In this document: positions 27,882 to 37,218 of the stretch, piece after piece
Layout of the letters: each line of letters begins with the position of its first letter
Position numbering within the stretch: position 1 is the stretch's first letter
NCBI RefSeq assembly: GCF_035621355.1
Contig: NZ_CP141769.1
Location: 2,604,001-2,668,000 of the forward strand
DNA length: 64,000 nt
Direction of reading: 5' to 3'
Source of the DNA: Thiobacillus sp. SCUT-2
Lineage (GTDB): Bacteria > Pseudomonadota > Gammaproteobacteria > Burkholderiales > Thiobacillaceae
Notes under the pieces: model-generated
The model's input: the letters and a program-made list of their open reading frames with translations, nothing else
Databases searched by the model: none
Told to the model about the DNA's origin: nothing
Translations under genes and position numbers: made by a program

Positions 27882-30820
27882 GGCTTCGTTTCCCCCATCG
27901 TCGCATCCAGCTTATCCAGCGACACTTCGAAGGTGTCGGCAGGCAATCCCGCGCACCAGCGCCGCCACATTTCCCGCAAGGCAAGGTCGAGTCCGGCGGC
28001 AAGCAGTTCCGGCCTGCGCAGCGGCGACTGCGCGAGATGCTCGCGCATGCCGGCGCGCAACTCGGCCAGCCGCGGCAGGTGGTTCGCCCAGTGGACGCCG
28101 CGCGCCACGAACGCGTCGGCGTCCTCGACCACGAAATCCTGCAGCCCGACACGCGACAGGATCGCCGTCCCGACCCTGCCGGGCATGCTGTCACCCTCGA
28201 TGACGAGGGTCGGCACGCCCATCCAGAGCGAATGGTGCGTGGTCGTGCCGCCGTTGTAGGGAAACGTGTCGAGGCAGATGTCGACCCCTTGGTAAAGCTT
28301 CAGATAGTCCTCCATGCCGCTGCGCGGATGGAAGTCGAGCCGCTCCGGCACGATCCCTTCCTCGGCAAACCAGCCGAGCAGCGTGTCGGAGTGCCCCCGC
28401 TCCGGCATGCCGCCGAGCAGCAGCCGGGAATCGGGCAGCGCGCGCAGCAGCCGCGACCACACGGCGATCACCGCACGGCTCAGCTTGTTCGGCCGGTTGA
28501 AGCTGCCGAAGGTGAGATGGCCGTTCTGCAGCGCGGGCAGGTCGCTCACCGCAGGCGCCGCCGCGTGCGGGAGGAACGGCGCATTGGCCGGCAGGCGGAC
28601 GATCTTCTCGGTGAACTGGTCGTCGAACCGCCCCGGCGGCAGCAGGAAGCGATCGGCCAGATAGTAGTCCACCGCGCGCAGCCCCGTCGTCCCCGGGTAG
28701 CCCAGCCAGCTTGCCTGCACCGGCGCCGGCTTGCGCGCGAATGCGAGCAGGCGATTGCTGGCGGTGTGGCCGGTGAGGTCGATCAGGATGTCGATGCCGT
28801 CCGCCTGGATCGCGTCCGCCAGTTCCGCATCCGACAGGTCGGCAACCGGATGCCAGTGCGCGAAATGCCCCCGCAGGCGACGGGTGACGTCGTCATGGAT
28901 GAAGCTGTTGTAGAAGGCGTGCAGCGTCAGGTGCGGATAGCCGGACAAATGGATCAGCACCGGCTCGATGAACGATGCGACCGCATGGTTATGGAAATCG
29001 GGCGAAACGAAGCCCACCCGCAGGCCGCGCTCCGGATCGCGCGTGTTCGCATGTGCCGGCCAGTGCGGCCTCAGCCCGGTCTCGAACCGCTCGCCGAAGC
29101 CGCGATGCTCGGCGGACACCGCCTGCGGATCGGCCGAGGCGCTGAGCGTCAGATAGTAGAGGAAGTTGCTGTACAGCGCCCCGTGGTCCGGGCTCGTTTG
29201 CAGCGCCTGCCGGAAGCACTCGTCCGCCTCATTCAGCCGTCCCTGGTCCAGCAGAACCTGAGCAAGGTTGCTGAGCACGCCCGCATTGTCCGGCCAGCGT
29301 TGCGAAATCGCCCGATAGCACGCCTCGGCTTCACCGAGCCGCCCAAGCGTCTGAAGCGCAAGCGCCAATCCCGTATGGGCATCGGCATGATCCGGGAGAA
29401 TATCCAGCGCACGCCTGAAACTGGTCTCAGCCGCACTGGCGTGCCCCAGTTTCCGCAGCACATTTCCAAGTTTGACATGCGTGTCGACGTCCTCGGGATT
29501 TCGCTCCAACGCACGTCGGAAATTGGCTTCTGCTTCCGGCAACCGCCCCATGTGGCGAAGTAGATTGCCCCGGTTGGCCAGCGTCCGGGCATCGTCCGGG
29601 CGTATGTGCAGCGCGATCTGGAAATGCGCGTCCGCCTCCTCCAGACGGCCTTGCCGTTGATTCAGTACCGCCAGATCATTATGAATATCGGCGTCGTCTG
29701 GATTGATCTGCAATGCCTGTCGGTAACTCGCAGCGGCTTCCTCCAGATGCCCCATCTGCTGGAGACATTTGCCGAGGTTTCCCTGATACACGGCGTCGTC
29801 CGGTCTCGCTCGAAGCGCCTGCCGCAGGCTCGCCTCGGCCTCGTCGAGCCGCCCCTGTTCCCGCAGGATGCTGCCGAGATTGCCGTGCGCCTCGGCGTAG
29901 TCCGGTCTGACCTGCAATGCCTGCCGCAGGCTCGCCTCGGCCTCGTCCAGGCGGCCGAGGCGCTGGAGCGCGACGCCCAGGTTGAGATGTGCATCGGCAT
30001 AGAGCGGATCGATCTGCAGCGCCTGCCGGTAGCTCGCCTCCGCTTCGTCGAGGCGTCCCAGCTCCTGCAGGGTGACGCCCAGGTTGTAGTGCGATTCGAC
30101 GTCTGCCGGCGAGAGCCGCGCCGCCCGCCGCATCGGCTCGAGCGCCTCCTGGCCGCGGCCCAGCAGCTTGAGCGCGACCCCGAGGATCTTCCAGCCGAAG
30201 ACATGCTGCGGGAATCGCTCGGCCAGCCGCTGCGCGCCGGCGACGACCTCGCCGTAACGGCCTGCAGCGAACAGCGTCACGAGCGCATCCATGTCCTGGC
30301 GGCCGGGGACGCCCTCGCCTGAGTGAGATGCCGCGCGCGCCCACCCGCCCTCGTCGTGCGGCCCGTCCGGCTCCGCCTGCGCGGTCGGCGCCAGCCCGAT
30401 GCGCGTCGCCAGCGCATCGGTCTCGTCGCCCCCCAGCCCCTGCTGCCGCGCCAGTTCGAGCACCGCGCGCGCATCCTCCGCCTGCCCGGCCTGGAACAGG
30501 GCGTCGATATAGTGGAGCCAGTACGCGGCGCGTGTCGGGTCGGCATCGAGTGCGGCCGCGAAATACGGCAGGCCGGCGACCGGCTGCCCCGCCTCGACCG
30601 CAATCATCGCGAGATTGTGGTTCGCCTCGGGATGCACCGGCTCGCGTTGCAGGATGGCCTGGTAGAGCTGCCCCGCCTCCAGCAGCCGGCCCGAGCGATG
30701 GTGCGCGATGGCCTGCTGCAGCAGCAGGTCGATCGCTTGCGGCGCGGCATGGTCGGAGCTGGAATGGGCGCTCAATTGGGCTGATCCTGGTCGGTTGGTG
30801 GATTTTCGGGTTGCTTGCAT
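27878..30820 (-). CDS. TPR-rich GT41 (O-GlcNAc transferase/SPINDLY-like) glycosyltransferase
   Basis: This 980-residue protein opens with more than a dozen tetratricopeptide repeats over about residues 30-560, many near GRLDEAEASLRQAL..PDYAEAH. The catalytic half of GT41/SPINDLY type follows: RVGFVSPDFHNHAVASF, ILIDLTGHTASNRLL, APVQASWLGYPGTTG, FGSFNRPNKLS and DTFPYNGGTTTHHSLWMGVPTL. Bacterial relatives O-glycosylate proteins such as adhesins or flagellins. It is the first gene of the five-gene operon. The TPR section is repetitive at DNA level with a 102-bp period. Confidence 0.88.
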   Translation of the reverse strand: MQATRKSTNRPGSAQLSAHSSSDHAAPQAIDLLLQQAIAHHRSGRLLEAGQLYQAILQREPVHPEANHNLAMIAVEAGQPVAGLPYFAAALDADPTRAAYWLHYIDALFQAGQAEDARAVLELARQQGLGGDETDALATRIGLAPTAQAEPDGPHDEGGWARAASHSGEGVPGRQDMDALVTLFAAGRYGEVVAGAQRLAERFPQHVFGWKILGVALKLLGRGQEALEPMRRAARLSPADVESHYNLGVTLQELGRLDEAEASYRQALQIDPLYADAHLNLGVALQRLGRLDEAEASLRQALQVRPDYAEAHGNLGSILREQGRLDEAEASLRQALRARPDDAVYQGNLGKCLQQMGHLEEAAASYRQALQINPDDADIHNDLAVLNQRQGRLEEADAHFQIALHIRPDDARTLANRGNLLRHMGRLPEAEANFRRALERNPEDVDTHVKLGNVLRKLGHASAAETSFRRALDILPDHADAHTGLALALQTLGRLGEAEACYRAISQRWPDNAGVLSNLAQVLLDQGRLNEADECFRQALQTSPDHGALYSNFLYYLTLSASADPQAVSAEHRGFGERFETGLRPHWPAHANTRDPERGLRVGFVSPDFHNHAVASFIEPVLIHLSGYPHLTLHAFYNSFIHDDVTRRLRGHFAHWHPVADLSDAELADAIQADGIDILIDLTGHTASNRLLAFARKPAPVQASWLGYPGTTGLRAVDYYLADRFLLPPGRFDDQFTEKIVRLPANAPFLPHAAAPAVSDLPALQNGHLTFGSFNRPNKLSRAVIAVWSRLLRALPDSRLLLGGMPERGHSDTLLGWFAEEGIVPERLDFHPRSGMEDYLKLYQGVDICLDTFPYNGGTTTHHSLWMGVPTLVIEGDSMPGRVGTAILSRVGLQDFVVEDADAFVARGVHWANHLPRLAELRAGMREHLAQSPLRRPELLAAGLDLALREMWRRWCAGLPADTFEVSLDKLDATMGETKP
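29800..30080 (-). repeat. 102-bp tandem repeats encoding TPR units
   Basis: Within the GT41-like gene, the block CTGCCGCAGGCTCGCCTCGG and its variants recur exactly 102 bp (34 codons) apart at 29819, 29921 and, with changes, 30023. Such near-identical units can expand or contract by recombination without a frame change. Confidence 0.7.
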
Positions 30821-30955
30821 TATGTGGTGCCCGTCGCCATGGCAAAACGCGGAAAAGCGCCGCTTTTCCCGGGCTATTCGCCCCGCGGAGCTGCGCCGCG
30901 CCCCATTTCTGTATATAACGACAGATCAATGCCCCGATTTCAGGTGAGGAACGCC

Positions 30956-31600
30956 ATGCCCTCCGCCCTCGACACCAGAAAAGTGCGCTGCCTGGACGGC
31001 CTGTACTACTCATTCCAGATGCTCCGGCACCATTACGCGGGCCTGTGGGAGAGCTGCTGCGAGATCCCGAGCCACGAGTCGAAGCTGATCGCGGCGCTGG
31101 GGTCGGCCTGGGGCTTCATCGACGCCCTGCACCGCATCCGGGAAATCGCCCAGGCGGTGCCGGGCCTGAGCATCAAGCACCCTGAAATGCAGGCTTTCCT
31201 GCCCGCCTCGAGCCTGGCCGACGAGTATCGGCATTACATCCATCATTTGCGCAGCGAACTGGCCAACGATGCGCCCGGCAACGCCTTCCCGGTCTGGGGG
31301 ACGCTGTCGTGGGTCGATCCCGTCAACCCGGTGCGGTCCCACATGGCGGTGCTCGGCACCCAGGTCGAGGGGACGCACTACGCCGGGTGCCACTTCGACC
31401 CCGTCGCCAGGCGCTGGACGAGCAAGGTCTGCCTCGGCCTGAACGGAAAATCCTTCAACTTCGACCCCGCCTTCGAGGCAGCCGCCCGATTTGAAACCTT
31501 CGTTTTGCCTTTTCTCGACGGCAGGCCCGCCGCGCCGGAAGCCGCCAAGCCCTCCCCTCCCCTCATCTCGGTCGACTTCATTCGCGGGACGCGCACCTAG
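30956..31600 (+). CDS. Uncharacterised protein (214 aa)
   Basis: I do not recognise a family. The product is soluble-looking, with an N-terminal helical section (RCLDGLYYSFQMLRHHYAGLWESCCEIPSHESKLIAALGSAWGFIDALHRIREIAQ) and a C-terminal more polar region with two cysteines (TSKVCLGLNG and AGCHFDP). The chosen ATG has a GAGGA site 5-6 bases upstream; an ATG 27 bp earlier lacks one. Codon use matches the surroundings. It is divergent from the glycan operon, with a 135-bp gap. Confidence 0.65.
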   Translation: MPSALDTRKVRCLDGLYYSFQMLRHHYAGLWESCCEIPSHESKLIAALGSAWGFIDALHRIREIAQAVPGLSIKHPEMQAFLPASSLADEYRHYIHHLRSELANDAPGNAFPVWGTLSWVDPVNPVRSHMAVLGTQVEGTHYAGCHFDPVARRWTSKVCLGLNGKSFNFDPAFEAAARFETFVLPFLDGRPAAPEAAKPSPPLISVDFIRGTRT

Positions 31601-31755
31601 AATTGCGCGAGGCACAACACGTCGGCTGCCCGCCATGAGGGGCAGGCCCGAGCGGGGAACCGCCGCGCAGGAAGACGTGGTGCGACTGAATTTCCCGCCC
31701 CCGCGACGGTCATATGCGCGTCGGGCCGCCGTGGCCCGGCGTGCCGGATGCCCAG

Positions 31756-32259
31756 ATGATCATCGTTGCCACCTTCTGCGTCGCGCTGCTCGTCGCGACG
31801 ACCCTGATTCACTATGAAGTGCTGCGTGCGCTGACGCTCAGCCTCCCCGTGCTAACGATCCCGCCGCGCAGCAAGCTCATCGCCGTCATCTTCGGCGCGT
31901 TCTTCGCGCACACGGCGGAAATCATCCTGTACGCGCTGACGACCTATGTGCTCGTCCGCTATCTGGGGCTGGGGAAGCTGGGCGAGATCCGCCATCTCAG
32001 CATGAGCGCGGCGATGTATTTCTCGGCCGAGACGTATACCTCGCTCGGCTACGGCGACGTGATTCCGAGCGGTGACCTGCGCATGCTCGCCGGCGCCGAA
32101 GCGCTCAATGGCCTGCTGCTGATCGGCTGGTCCGCGTCCTACACCTACATCGCGATGGAACGCTTCTGGAGCGGCGACGAGGGCGAAGCCGCGAAGGTAC
32201 GTCGTGCGCCCGGCGCGCACCGGCGTACCCGACGCCATCCGGACGTGTTCCGACGCTGA
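31756..32259 (+). CDS. Two-TM potassium-channel-like protein
   Basis: The 167-residue protein has an N-terminal helix (MIIVATFCVALLVATTLIHY), a second (LIAVIFGAFFAHTAEIILYALTTYVLV), a pore region with the K+ selectivity filter TSLGYGD at residues 95-101, and a final helix (LNGLLLIGWSASYTYI). This is the Ion_trans_2 pattern. No cytoplasmic RCK regulatory domain follows; the tail is short and basic. It probably forms a small K+ channel in the inner membrane, but gating is unknown. Confidence 0.82.
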   Translation: MIIVATFCVALLVATTLIHYEVLRALTLSLPVLTIPPRSKLIAVIFGAFFAHTAEIILYALTTYVLVRYLGLGKLGEIRHLSMSAAMYFSAETYTSLGYGDVIPSGDLRMLAGAEALNGLLLIGWSASYTYIAMERFWSGDEGEAAKVRRAPGAHRRTRRHPDVFRR

Positions 32260-32266
32260 CCGGTAC

Positions 32267-33280
32267 TCAGCACCACACGCCGGGGCGCGGCGTGTAGCTG
32301 TCGAGCACGCGCAGGTAGCTGGCGCGTGCGACCACGGAGGGATCGGGAAGATTGCGCTGGCTCATGCTGCCCTTCAGCTGCGCGATGGACGCGTACTCCT
32401 TCTCCTCCATCCAGTTCAGCATCGCTGCGAGGATCTCGGTGAGCTTGTCCGGGCCGTGCTGCAGCAGGCAGGAGGCGAGATGCACCACGTCGGCGCCGGC
32501 GAGCAATAGCTTCAGCGCCTCGCTCTCGCTGTGGACGCCGCCCGTCGCGGCAAGCGTCAGCCGCGTCCGGCCGTGCAGGATCGCGATCCAGCGGATGCGC
32601 AGCAGGGCCTCCTCGGCCGTCGACAGATGCAGCTGGTCGGTCATGCGCAGTTCGTCGAGGTCGATGTCCGGCTGGTAGAAGCGGTTGAACAGCGCGACGC
32701 CCTGCGCCCCGGCGGCTTCCAGCCGCTGCACGAGATGCGGCAGCGAGGAGAAGAACGGCGACAGCTTCATGACGATCGGCAGACTCACCACGCGACGCAG
32801 CTCGGTGAGCAGCTCGACGTAGCGCGCCTCGACCGCCGCGCCGTCCGCGTGCATGTCGGCGGCGACATGATAGACATTGAGCTCCAGCGCATCGGCCCCG
32901 GCCTGTTCGAGCGCGCGCCCAAGCTCGACCCAGCCCGACGGGGAGATGCCGTTGAGGCTCGCCACCACCGGAATCTCGAGCCGCCGCTTGAGCTGGTGCA
33001 GCTGCGACAGATAGCGGTCGAGGCCGCCATGGAAGGCGCCGGCGCCGGGCAGATAATTCTCCGCCTCGGCGTGCCCGAGTTCGCCGTGCAGCAGGAAGCG
33101 GTCGAGCATCGCGTCTTCGGCGTGCAGTTCCTCCTCGAACAGGGAATACATCACCAGCGCCGCGGCGCCGGCGTCTTCCAGCCGCAAGGCCGTATCCAGA
33201 TTGCGCGACAGCGGCGAGGCGGAGGGCACCAGGGGGTTCTTCAGCCGCAGCCCGAGATAGTCGGTCGAAAGATCGGTCAT
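32267..33280 (-). CDS. Dihydroorotate-dehydrogenase-like flavoprotein
   Basis: This 337-residue FMN TIM-barrel protein is related to PyrD and PreA. It has LSTDYLGLRLKNPLVPSASPLSRN at the N-terminus, IPVVASLNGISPSGWVELGRALEQAGADALELN, LPIVMKLSPFF and LAATGGVHSESEALKLLLAGADVVHLAS. It starts two bases after the stop of the pyruvate:ferredoxin oxidoreductase, so they are co-transcribed. It is probably not the pyrimidine enzyme itself. A ferredoxin-linked reductase partner is an inference from context. Confidence 0.85.
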   Translation of the reverse strand: MTDLSTDYLGLRLKNPLVPSASPLSRNLDTALRLEDAGAAALVMYSLFEEELHAEDAMLDRFLLHGELGHAEAENYLPGAGAFHGGLDRYLSQLHQLKRRLEIPVVASLNGISPSGWVELGRALEQAGADALELNVYHVAADMHADGAAVEARYVELLTELRRVVSLPIVMKLSPFFSSLPHLVQRLEAAGAQGVALFNRFYQPDIDLDELRMTDQLHLSTAEEALLRIRWIAILHGRTRLTLAATGGVHSESEALKLLLAGADVVHLASCLLQHGPDKLTEILAAMLNWMEEKEYASIAQLKGSMSQRNLPDPSVVARASYLRVLDSYTPRPGVWC

Positions 33281-33281
33281 G

Positions 33282-36200
33282 TCAGGCTCCGGGTTTGGAT
33301 ACGTCGGCAGGCGCCTGCGCCAGGGCCTGATAGGTCTTGAAGCGCCGCTCGGCCTCCTGCTGCGCCTGCTCCAGGAAACGCTTCGCGGCTTCCGGATGGC
33401 TGCGCGCGAGCATCGCGAAGCGGGTTTCCGATTCCATGAAGGCCTTGACCGGCTGCGACGGGGGCGCCGAGTCGAGCCGGAACGGATTGCCGCCGGTCTC
33501 CGCCACGCGCGGGTCGAAACGGAACAGCGGCCAGTGCCCGCTCTTCACCGCGAGCTCCTGCTGGCGCTGGTTGTAGAGCATGTCGTAGCCGTGGGCGATG
33601 CAGGGACTGTAGGCGACGATCAGCGAGGGCCCGGGATAGGCCTCGGCCTCGTGGAAGACGCGCAGGGTCTGCACGTCCTTCGCGCCGTATGCGACCGTCG
33701 CGACGTAGACGTGGCCATAGTCGCTGGCGAGCCTGGCGAGATCCTTCTTCGCCGTCGCCTTGCCGCCGGCGGAAAACTTGGCGACCGCGCCGATCGGCGT
33801 GGCCTTGGAGGTCTGCCCCCCGGTGTTCGAGTACACCTCGGTGTCGAGCACCAGGATGTTCACGTCGTAGGGCAAGGCCAGCACATGATCGAGGCCGCCG
33901 TAGCCGATGTCGTAGGCCCAGCCGTCGCCGCCGATGATCCATACCGAGCGCCGGACCAGCCATTCGGCGACCGCGACGAGTTCCTGCGCGCGCGCATGCC
34001 GCGACGCCGCGAGCCGATCGCGCAACAGCGCCACGCGTTCGCGCTGGGCGACGATGCCCGCCTCGTCGCGCTGGTCGGCGCTGACGAGCGCCTCGGCGAG
34101 GTCGCCGCCGATGTCCGAAGCGAGCTCGCGCACCAGCTGCTTTGCGTAGTCCATCAGGTGATCCGCAGCCAGGCGCATGCCGAGCCCGAACTCGGCGTTG
34201 TCCTCGAACAGCGAATTGCTCCACGCCGGGCCACGCCCCGCCGCGTTGACCGTGTAGGGCGTGCTCGGCAGGTTGCCGCCGTATATCGAGGAGCAGCCGG
34301 TCGCGTTGGCGATCAGCATGCGGTCGCCGAACAACTGGGTGGCGAGCCGGATGTACGGCGTCTCGCCGCAGCCGGCACAGGCACCGGAAAACTCGAACAG
34401 CGGATCGAGCAGCATCGAGCCCGGGATGGTGCCCTGCTTCAGCAGGCTGCGGTCGAACTCGGGCAGGCGCAGGAAGAAGGCGAAGTTCTCGCGCTCCTGC
34501 TCGCGCAGCGGGCCGATCGGCGCCATGTTGACGGCGCGTCGCGAGACGTTGGATTTGTCGTGGATCGGACAGGCCTCGACGCAATCGCCGCAGCCGGTGC
34601 AATCCTCCGGCGCCACCTGGTAGCTGATGTGCGTGCCGGCCGGCAGGTCCTTGCTCTTGATCGCCACGTGCTTGAATGTCGGCGGTGCGGCGACCGCCGC
34701 CTCGGCGGCGAAGGCGCGAGCGCGGATCGCGCTGTGCGGGCAGACGAACACGCACTTGCCGCACTGGGTGCACAGATCGGGATCCCACACCGGGATTTCC
34801 AGCGCGATGTTGCGCTTCTCGTACTGCGCGGTGCCGAGCGGATAAGTGCCGTCGGCCGGCATCATCGAGACCGGCAGGGCATCGCCGTGGCCGTGATAGA
34901 GCGGCAGGGTCAGGTCGCGCACGAAATCAGGCAGCTCGGCAACGGCTTCGTGCACGGCCGCCCTCGCATCGGCGCCGGCTTCGGCTGGGACAGCCGCCTG
35001 GTGCAGCGCCGCCAGCGCCATGTCGATCGCCTGGTAGTTCAGCTCGACCAGCCGCCGGCTCTTGCGCCCGTAGGTCTTGTCGACCGCGTGCTTGATCGCG
35101 ACGATGGCCGCGTCCTTTTTCAGGACGCCGGATATCGCGAAGAAGCAGGTCTGCATGATCGTGTTGATGCGGCGTCCCATGCCGGCCGCGGCGGCGACGG
35201 CGTAGGCGTCGATCACCCACAGCTGCAGACGCTTGTCGACGATCTGCGCGCGCAGTCTCGCCGGCAGGGTCTCCCATACCGCATCGGGTGATGCCGGCGT
35301 GTTGAGCAGGAAGACCCCGCCCGGCGCGGCGTGCTCGAGCAGCTCGTAGCGGTCGACGAACATCGGCTGGTGGCAGGCGACGAAGCCTGCCATCCCCGGC
35401 TCGACGAGGTAGGACGACCGGATCGGCGCGGGGCCGAAGCGCAGGTGCGACACCGTCACCGCACCGGATTTCTTGGAGTCGTAGACGAAGTAGCCCTGCG
35501 CCTGCAGGGCGGTCGCCTCGCCGAGGATCTTGATCGAGTTCTTGTTGGCCGACACGGTACCGTCCGAGCCCAGTCCCCAGAACACCGCATGCTGCAGGCG
35601 GCGCGAGGCATCCGTGCGAAATGCCGCGTCCCACGGCAGCGACAGATGCGTCAGGTCGTCGTGGATGCCGATGCTGAACTGGCGCCTGGGCGCCGCGGCG
35701 GCGAGTTCGTCGAACACCGCCTTGACCATGCCCGGGGTGAACTCCTTGCTCGCCAGGCCATAGCGGCCGCCGATCACGCGCGGCATGGCGCGCACGCCAT
35801 CGGCCGCCGCCTGCGCCAAGGCCGTCACGACGTCCTTGTAGAGCGGCTCGCCGTCGGCACCCGGCTCCTTGCAGCGGTCGAGCACGGCGATCGCGCGGGC
35901 GGTGGCGGGCAGGGCCGCGAGCAGCGCGTCGGCGGCGAATGGCCGGTACAGGCGCACCTTCAGCACGCCCACCCTGGCGCCGCGCGCGTTCAGATGCTCG
36001 ACCGTCTCGTGCGCGGTTTCCGCGCCCGAGCCCATCAGCACGATGACGCGTTCGGCGTCGGCGTCGCCGACGTATTCGAACAGCCGGTAGGACCGGCCGG
36101 TGCGTTCGCCGAAACGGTCCATCGCCGCCTGCAGCACCCCGGGAAACGCGTCGTAGTAGGGATTGGCGCGCTCGCGCGACTGGAAGAACACGTCCGGGTT

Positions 36201-36857
36201 CTGCGAGGTGCCGCGCAGCACCGGGTGCTCGGGCGACAAGGCGCGCGCGCGATGCGCCGCGATGAGGTCGGCGTCGAGCATCGCGCGGACCGTCGCCTCG
36301 TCGACCGCTTCGATCTTGACGACCTCATGCGAGGTACGGAAGCCGTCGAAGAAGTGGACCACCGGCAGGCGGCCGGCGAGCGTCGCGGCGTGCGCAATCA
36401 CCGCAAGGTCCTGCGCCTCCTGCGGCGAGCCGGAGGCAAGCAGCGCGCAGCCGGTCGCCCGCACCGCCATCACGTCGGACTGGTCGCCGAAGATCGACAG
36501 CGCGTGCGTGGCGATTGCGCGCGCCGCGACGTGAAGCACGAAGGGGGTCAGCTCGCCGGCGATCTTGTAGAGGTTGGGGATCATCAGGAGCAGGCCCTGG
36601 CTGGCGGTGAAGCTCGTCGCCAGTGCACCCGAGGTCAGCGCGCCATGCAGCGCGCCCGCCGCGCCGCCCTCAGACTGCATCTCGATGATTTTCGGAACCG
36701 CCCCCCACAGGTTGGTGCGCCCCTGGGAGGCCCATTCGTCGGCCCATTCGCCCATGCTGGAGGCGGGGGTGATGGGGTAGATCGCAATCACCTCGCTCGC
36801 GAGGTAGGCCATGCGGGCAACGGCTTCGTTGCCGTCGATGGTGTGCGTGCGCGTCAT
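33282..36857 (-). CDS. nifJ: Pyruvate:ferredoxin (flavodoxin) oxidoreductase
   Basis: This 1191-residue single-chain enzyme interconverts pyruvate and acetyl-CoA with ferredoxin or flavodoxin. Domain order is normal: N-terminal pyrimidine-binding part (TIDGNEAVARMAYLASEVIAIYPITPASSMGE), the gamma and EKR regions, two 4Fe-4S motifs (CTQCGKCVFVCPHSAI and CTGCGDCVEACPIHDK), and the TPP domain with GACAGCGETPY and IIGGDGWAYDIGYGGLDHVL. The oxygen-sensitive chemistry suggests use under anoxic, denitrifying or fermentative conditions. The start MTRTHTIDG is preferred over the seven-codon extension. Confidence 0.94.
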   Translation of the reverse strand: MTRTHTIDGNEAVARMAYLASEVIAIYPITPASSMGEWADEWASQGRTNLWGAVPKIIEMQSEGGAAGALHGALTSGALATSFTASQGLLLMIPNLYKIAGELTPFVLHVAARAIATHALSIFGDQSDVMAVRATGCALLASGSPQEAQDLAVIAHAATLAGRLPVVHFFDGFRTSHEVVKIEAVDEATVRAMLDADLIAAHRARALSPEHPVLRGTSQNPDVFFQSRERANPYYDAFPGVLQAAMDRFGERTGRSYRLFEYVGDADAERVIVLMGSGAETAHETVEHLNARGARVGVLKVRLYRPFAADALLAALPATARAIAVLDRCKEPGADGEPLYKDVVTALAQAAADGVRAMPRVIGGRYGLASKEFTPGMVKAVFDELAAAAPRRQFSIGIHDDLTHLSLPWDAAFRTDASRRLQHAVFWGLGSDGTVSANKNSIKILGEATALQAQGYFVYDSKKSGAVTVSHLRFGPAPIRSSYLVEPGMAGFVACHQPMFVDRYELLEHAAPGGVFLLNTPASPDAVWETLPARLRAQIVDKRLQLWVIDAYAVAAAAGMGRRINTIMQTCFFAISGVLKKDAAIVAIKHAVDKTYGRKSRRLVELNYQAIDMALAALHQAAVPAEAGADARAAVHEAVAELPDFVRDLTLPLYHGHGDALPVSMMPADGTYPLGTAQYEKRNIALEIPVWDPDLCTQCGKCVFVCPHSAIRARAFAAEAAVAAPPTFKHVAIKSKDLPAGTHISYQVAPEDCTGCGDCVEACPIHDKSNVSRRAVNMAPIGPLREQERENFAFFLRLPEFDRSLLKQGTIPGSMLLDPLFEFSGACAGCGETPYIRLATQLFGDRMLIANATGCSSIYGGNLPSTPYTVNAAGRGPAWSNSLFEDNAEFGLGMRLAADHLMDYAKQLVRELASDIGGDLAEALVSADQRDEAGIVAQRERVALLRDRLAASRHARAQELVAVAEWLVRRSVWIIGGDGWAYDIGYGGLDHVLALPYDVNILVLDTEVYSNTGGQTSKATPIGAVAKFSAGGKATAKKDLARLASDYGHVYVATVAYGAKDVQTLRVFHEAEAYPGPSLIVAYSPCIAHGYDMLYNQRQQELAVKSGHWPLFRFDPRVAETGGNPFRLDSAPPSQPVKAFMESETRFAMLARSHPEAAKRFLEQAQQEAERRFKTYQALAQAPADVSKPGA

Positions 36858-36950
36858 GATGCGGCCTTCGGACAATTCTGTCCTTTATTCTAGCCGCACG
36901 AGGGAAATGGGCCAGCCCGGCGACATGCGCTCAGGGCGGCGAAGCGGATG

Positions 36951-37184
36951 TCAGGTGCGGGGATGCACGCAGCTCGCGACCACCCGGCGGACCAGCGGCG
37001 CCATCACCATGACCGAGGGAAACGCCACGGCCCAGGAGCCGAGCCAGGCCGACAGCCACTTGCCGGCGAAGCCGGCGATCAGGCCGATCGTCTGCCAGGT
37101 GGCCACGCCGGATACCAGCAGCGACATCAGCCCGGACAGCAGCAGGGAAAACAGCGGGTGCGCGAAACGGGCAGGCAGCTTCAT
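36951..37184 (-). CDS. Small DUF2798-like membrane protein
   Basis: The 77-residue protein has two membrane helices: FAHPLFSLLLSGLMSLLVSGVATW and WLSAWLGSWAVAFPSVMVMAPLV. The pattern, with MKLPARFAHPLF at the start and an R-R-V end, matches DUF2798 proteins of unknown function. It follows cysG by about 35 bp and may be the last gene of the dsr transcript. The start chosen skips a basic N-terminal extension that overlaps cysG. Confidence 0.65.
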   Translation of the reverse strand: MKLPARFAHPLFSLLLSGLMSLLVSGVATWQTIGLIAGFAGKWLSAWLGSWAVAFPSVMVMAPLVRRVVASCVHPRT

Positions 37185-37218
37185 GACGCGTCGACGATGC
37201 ATGAGGCGGCGCCGCGCT

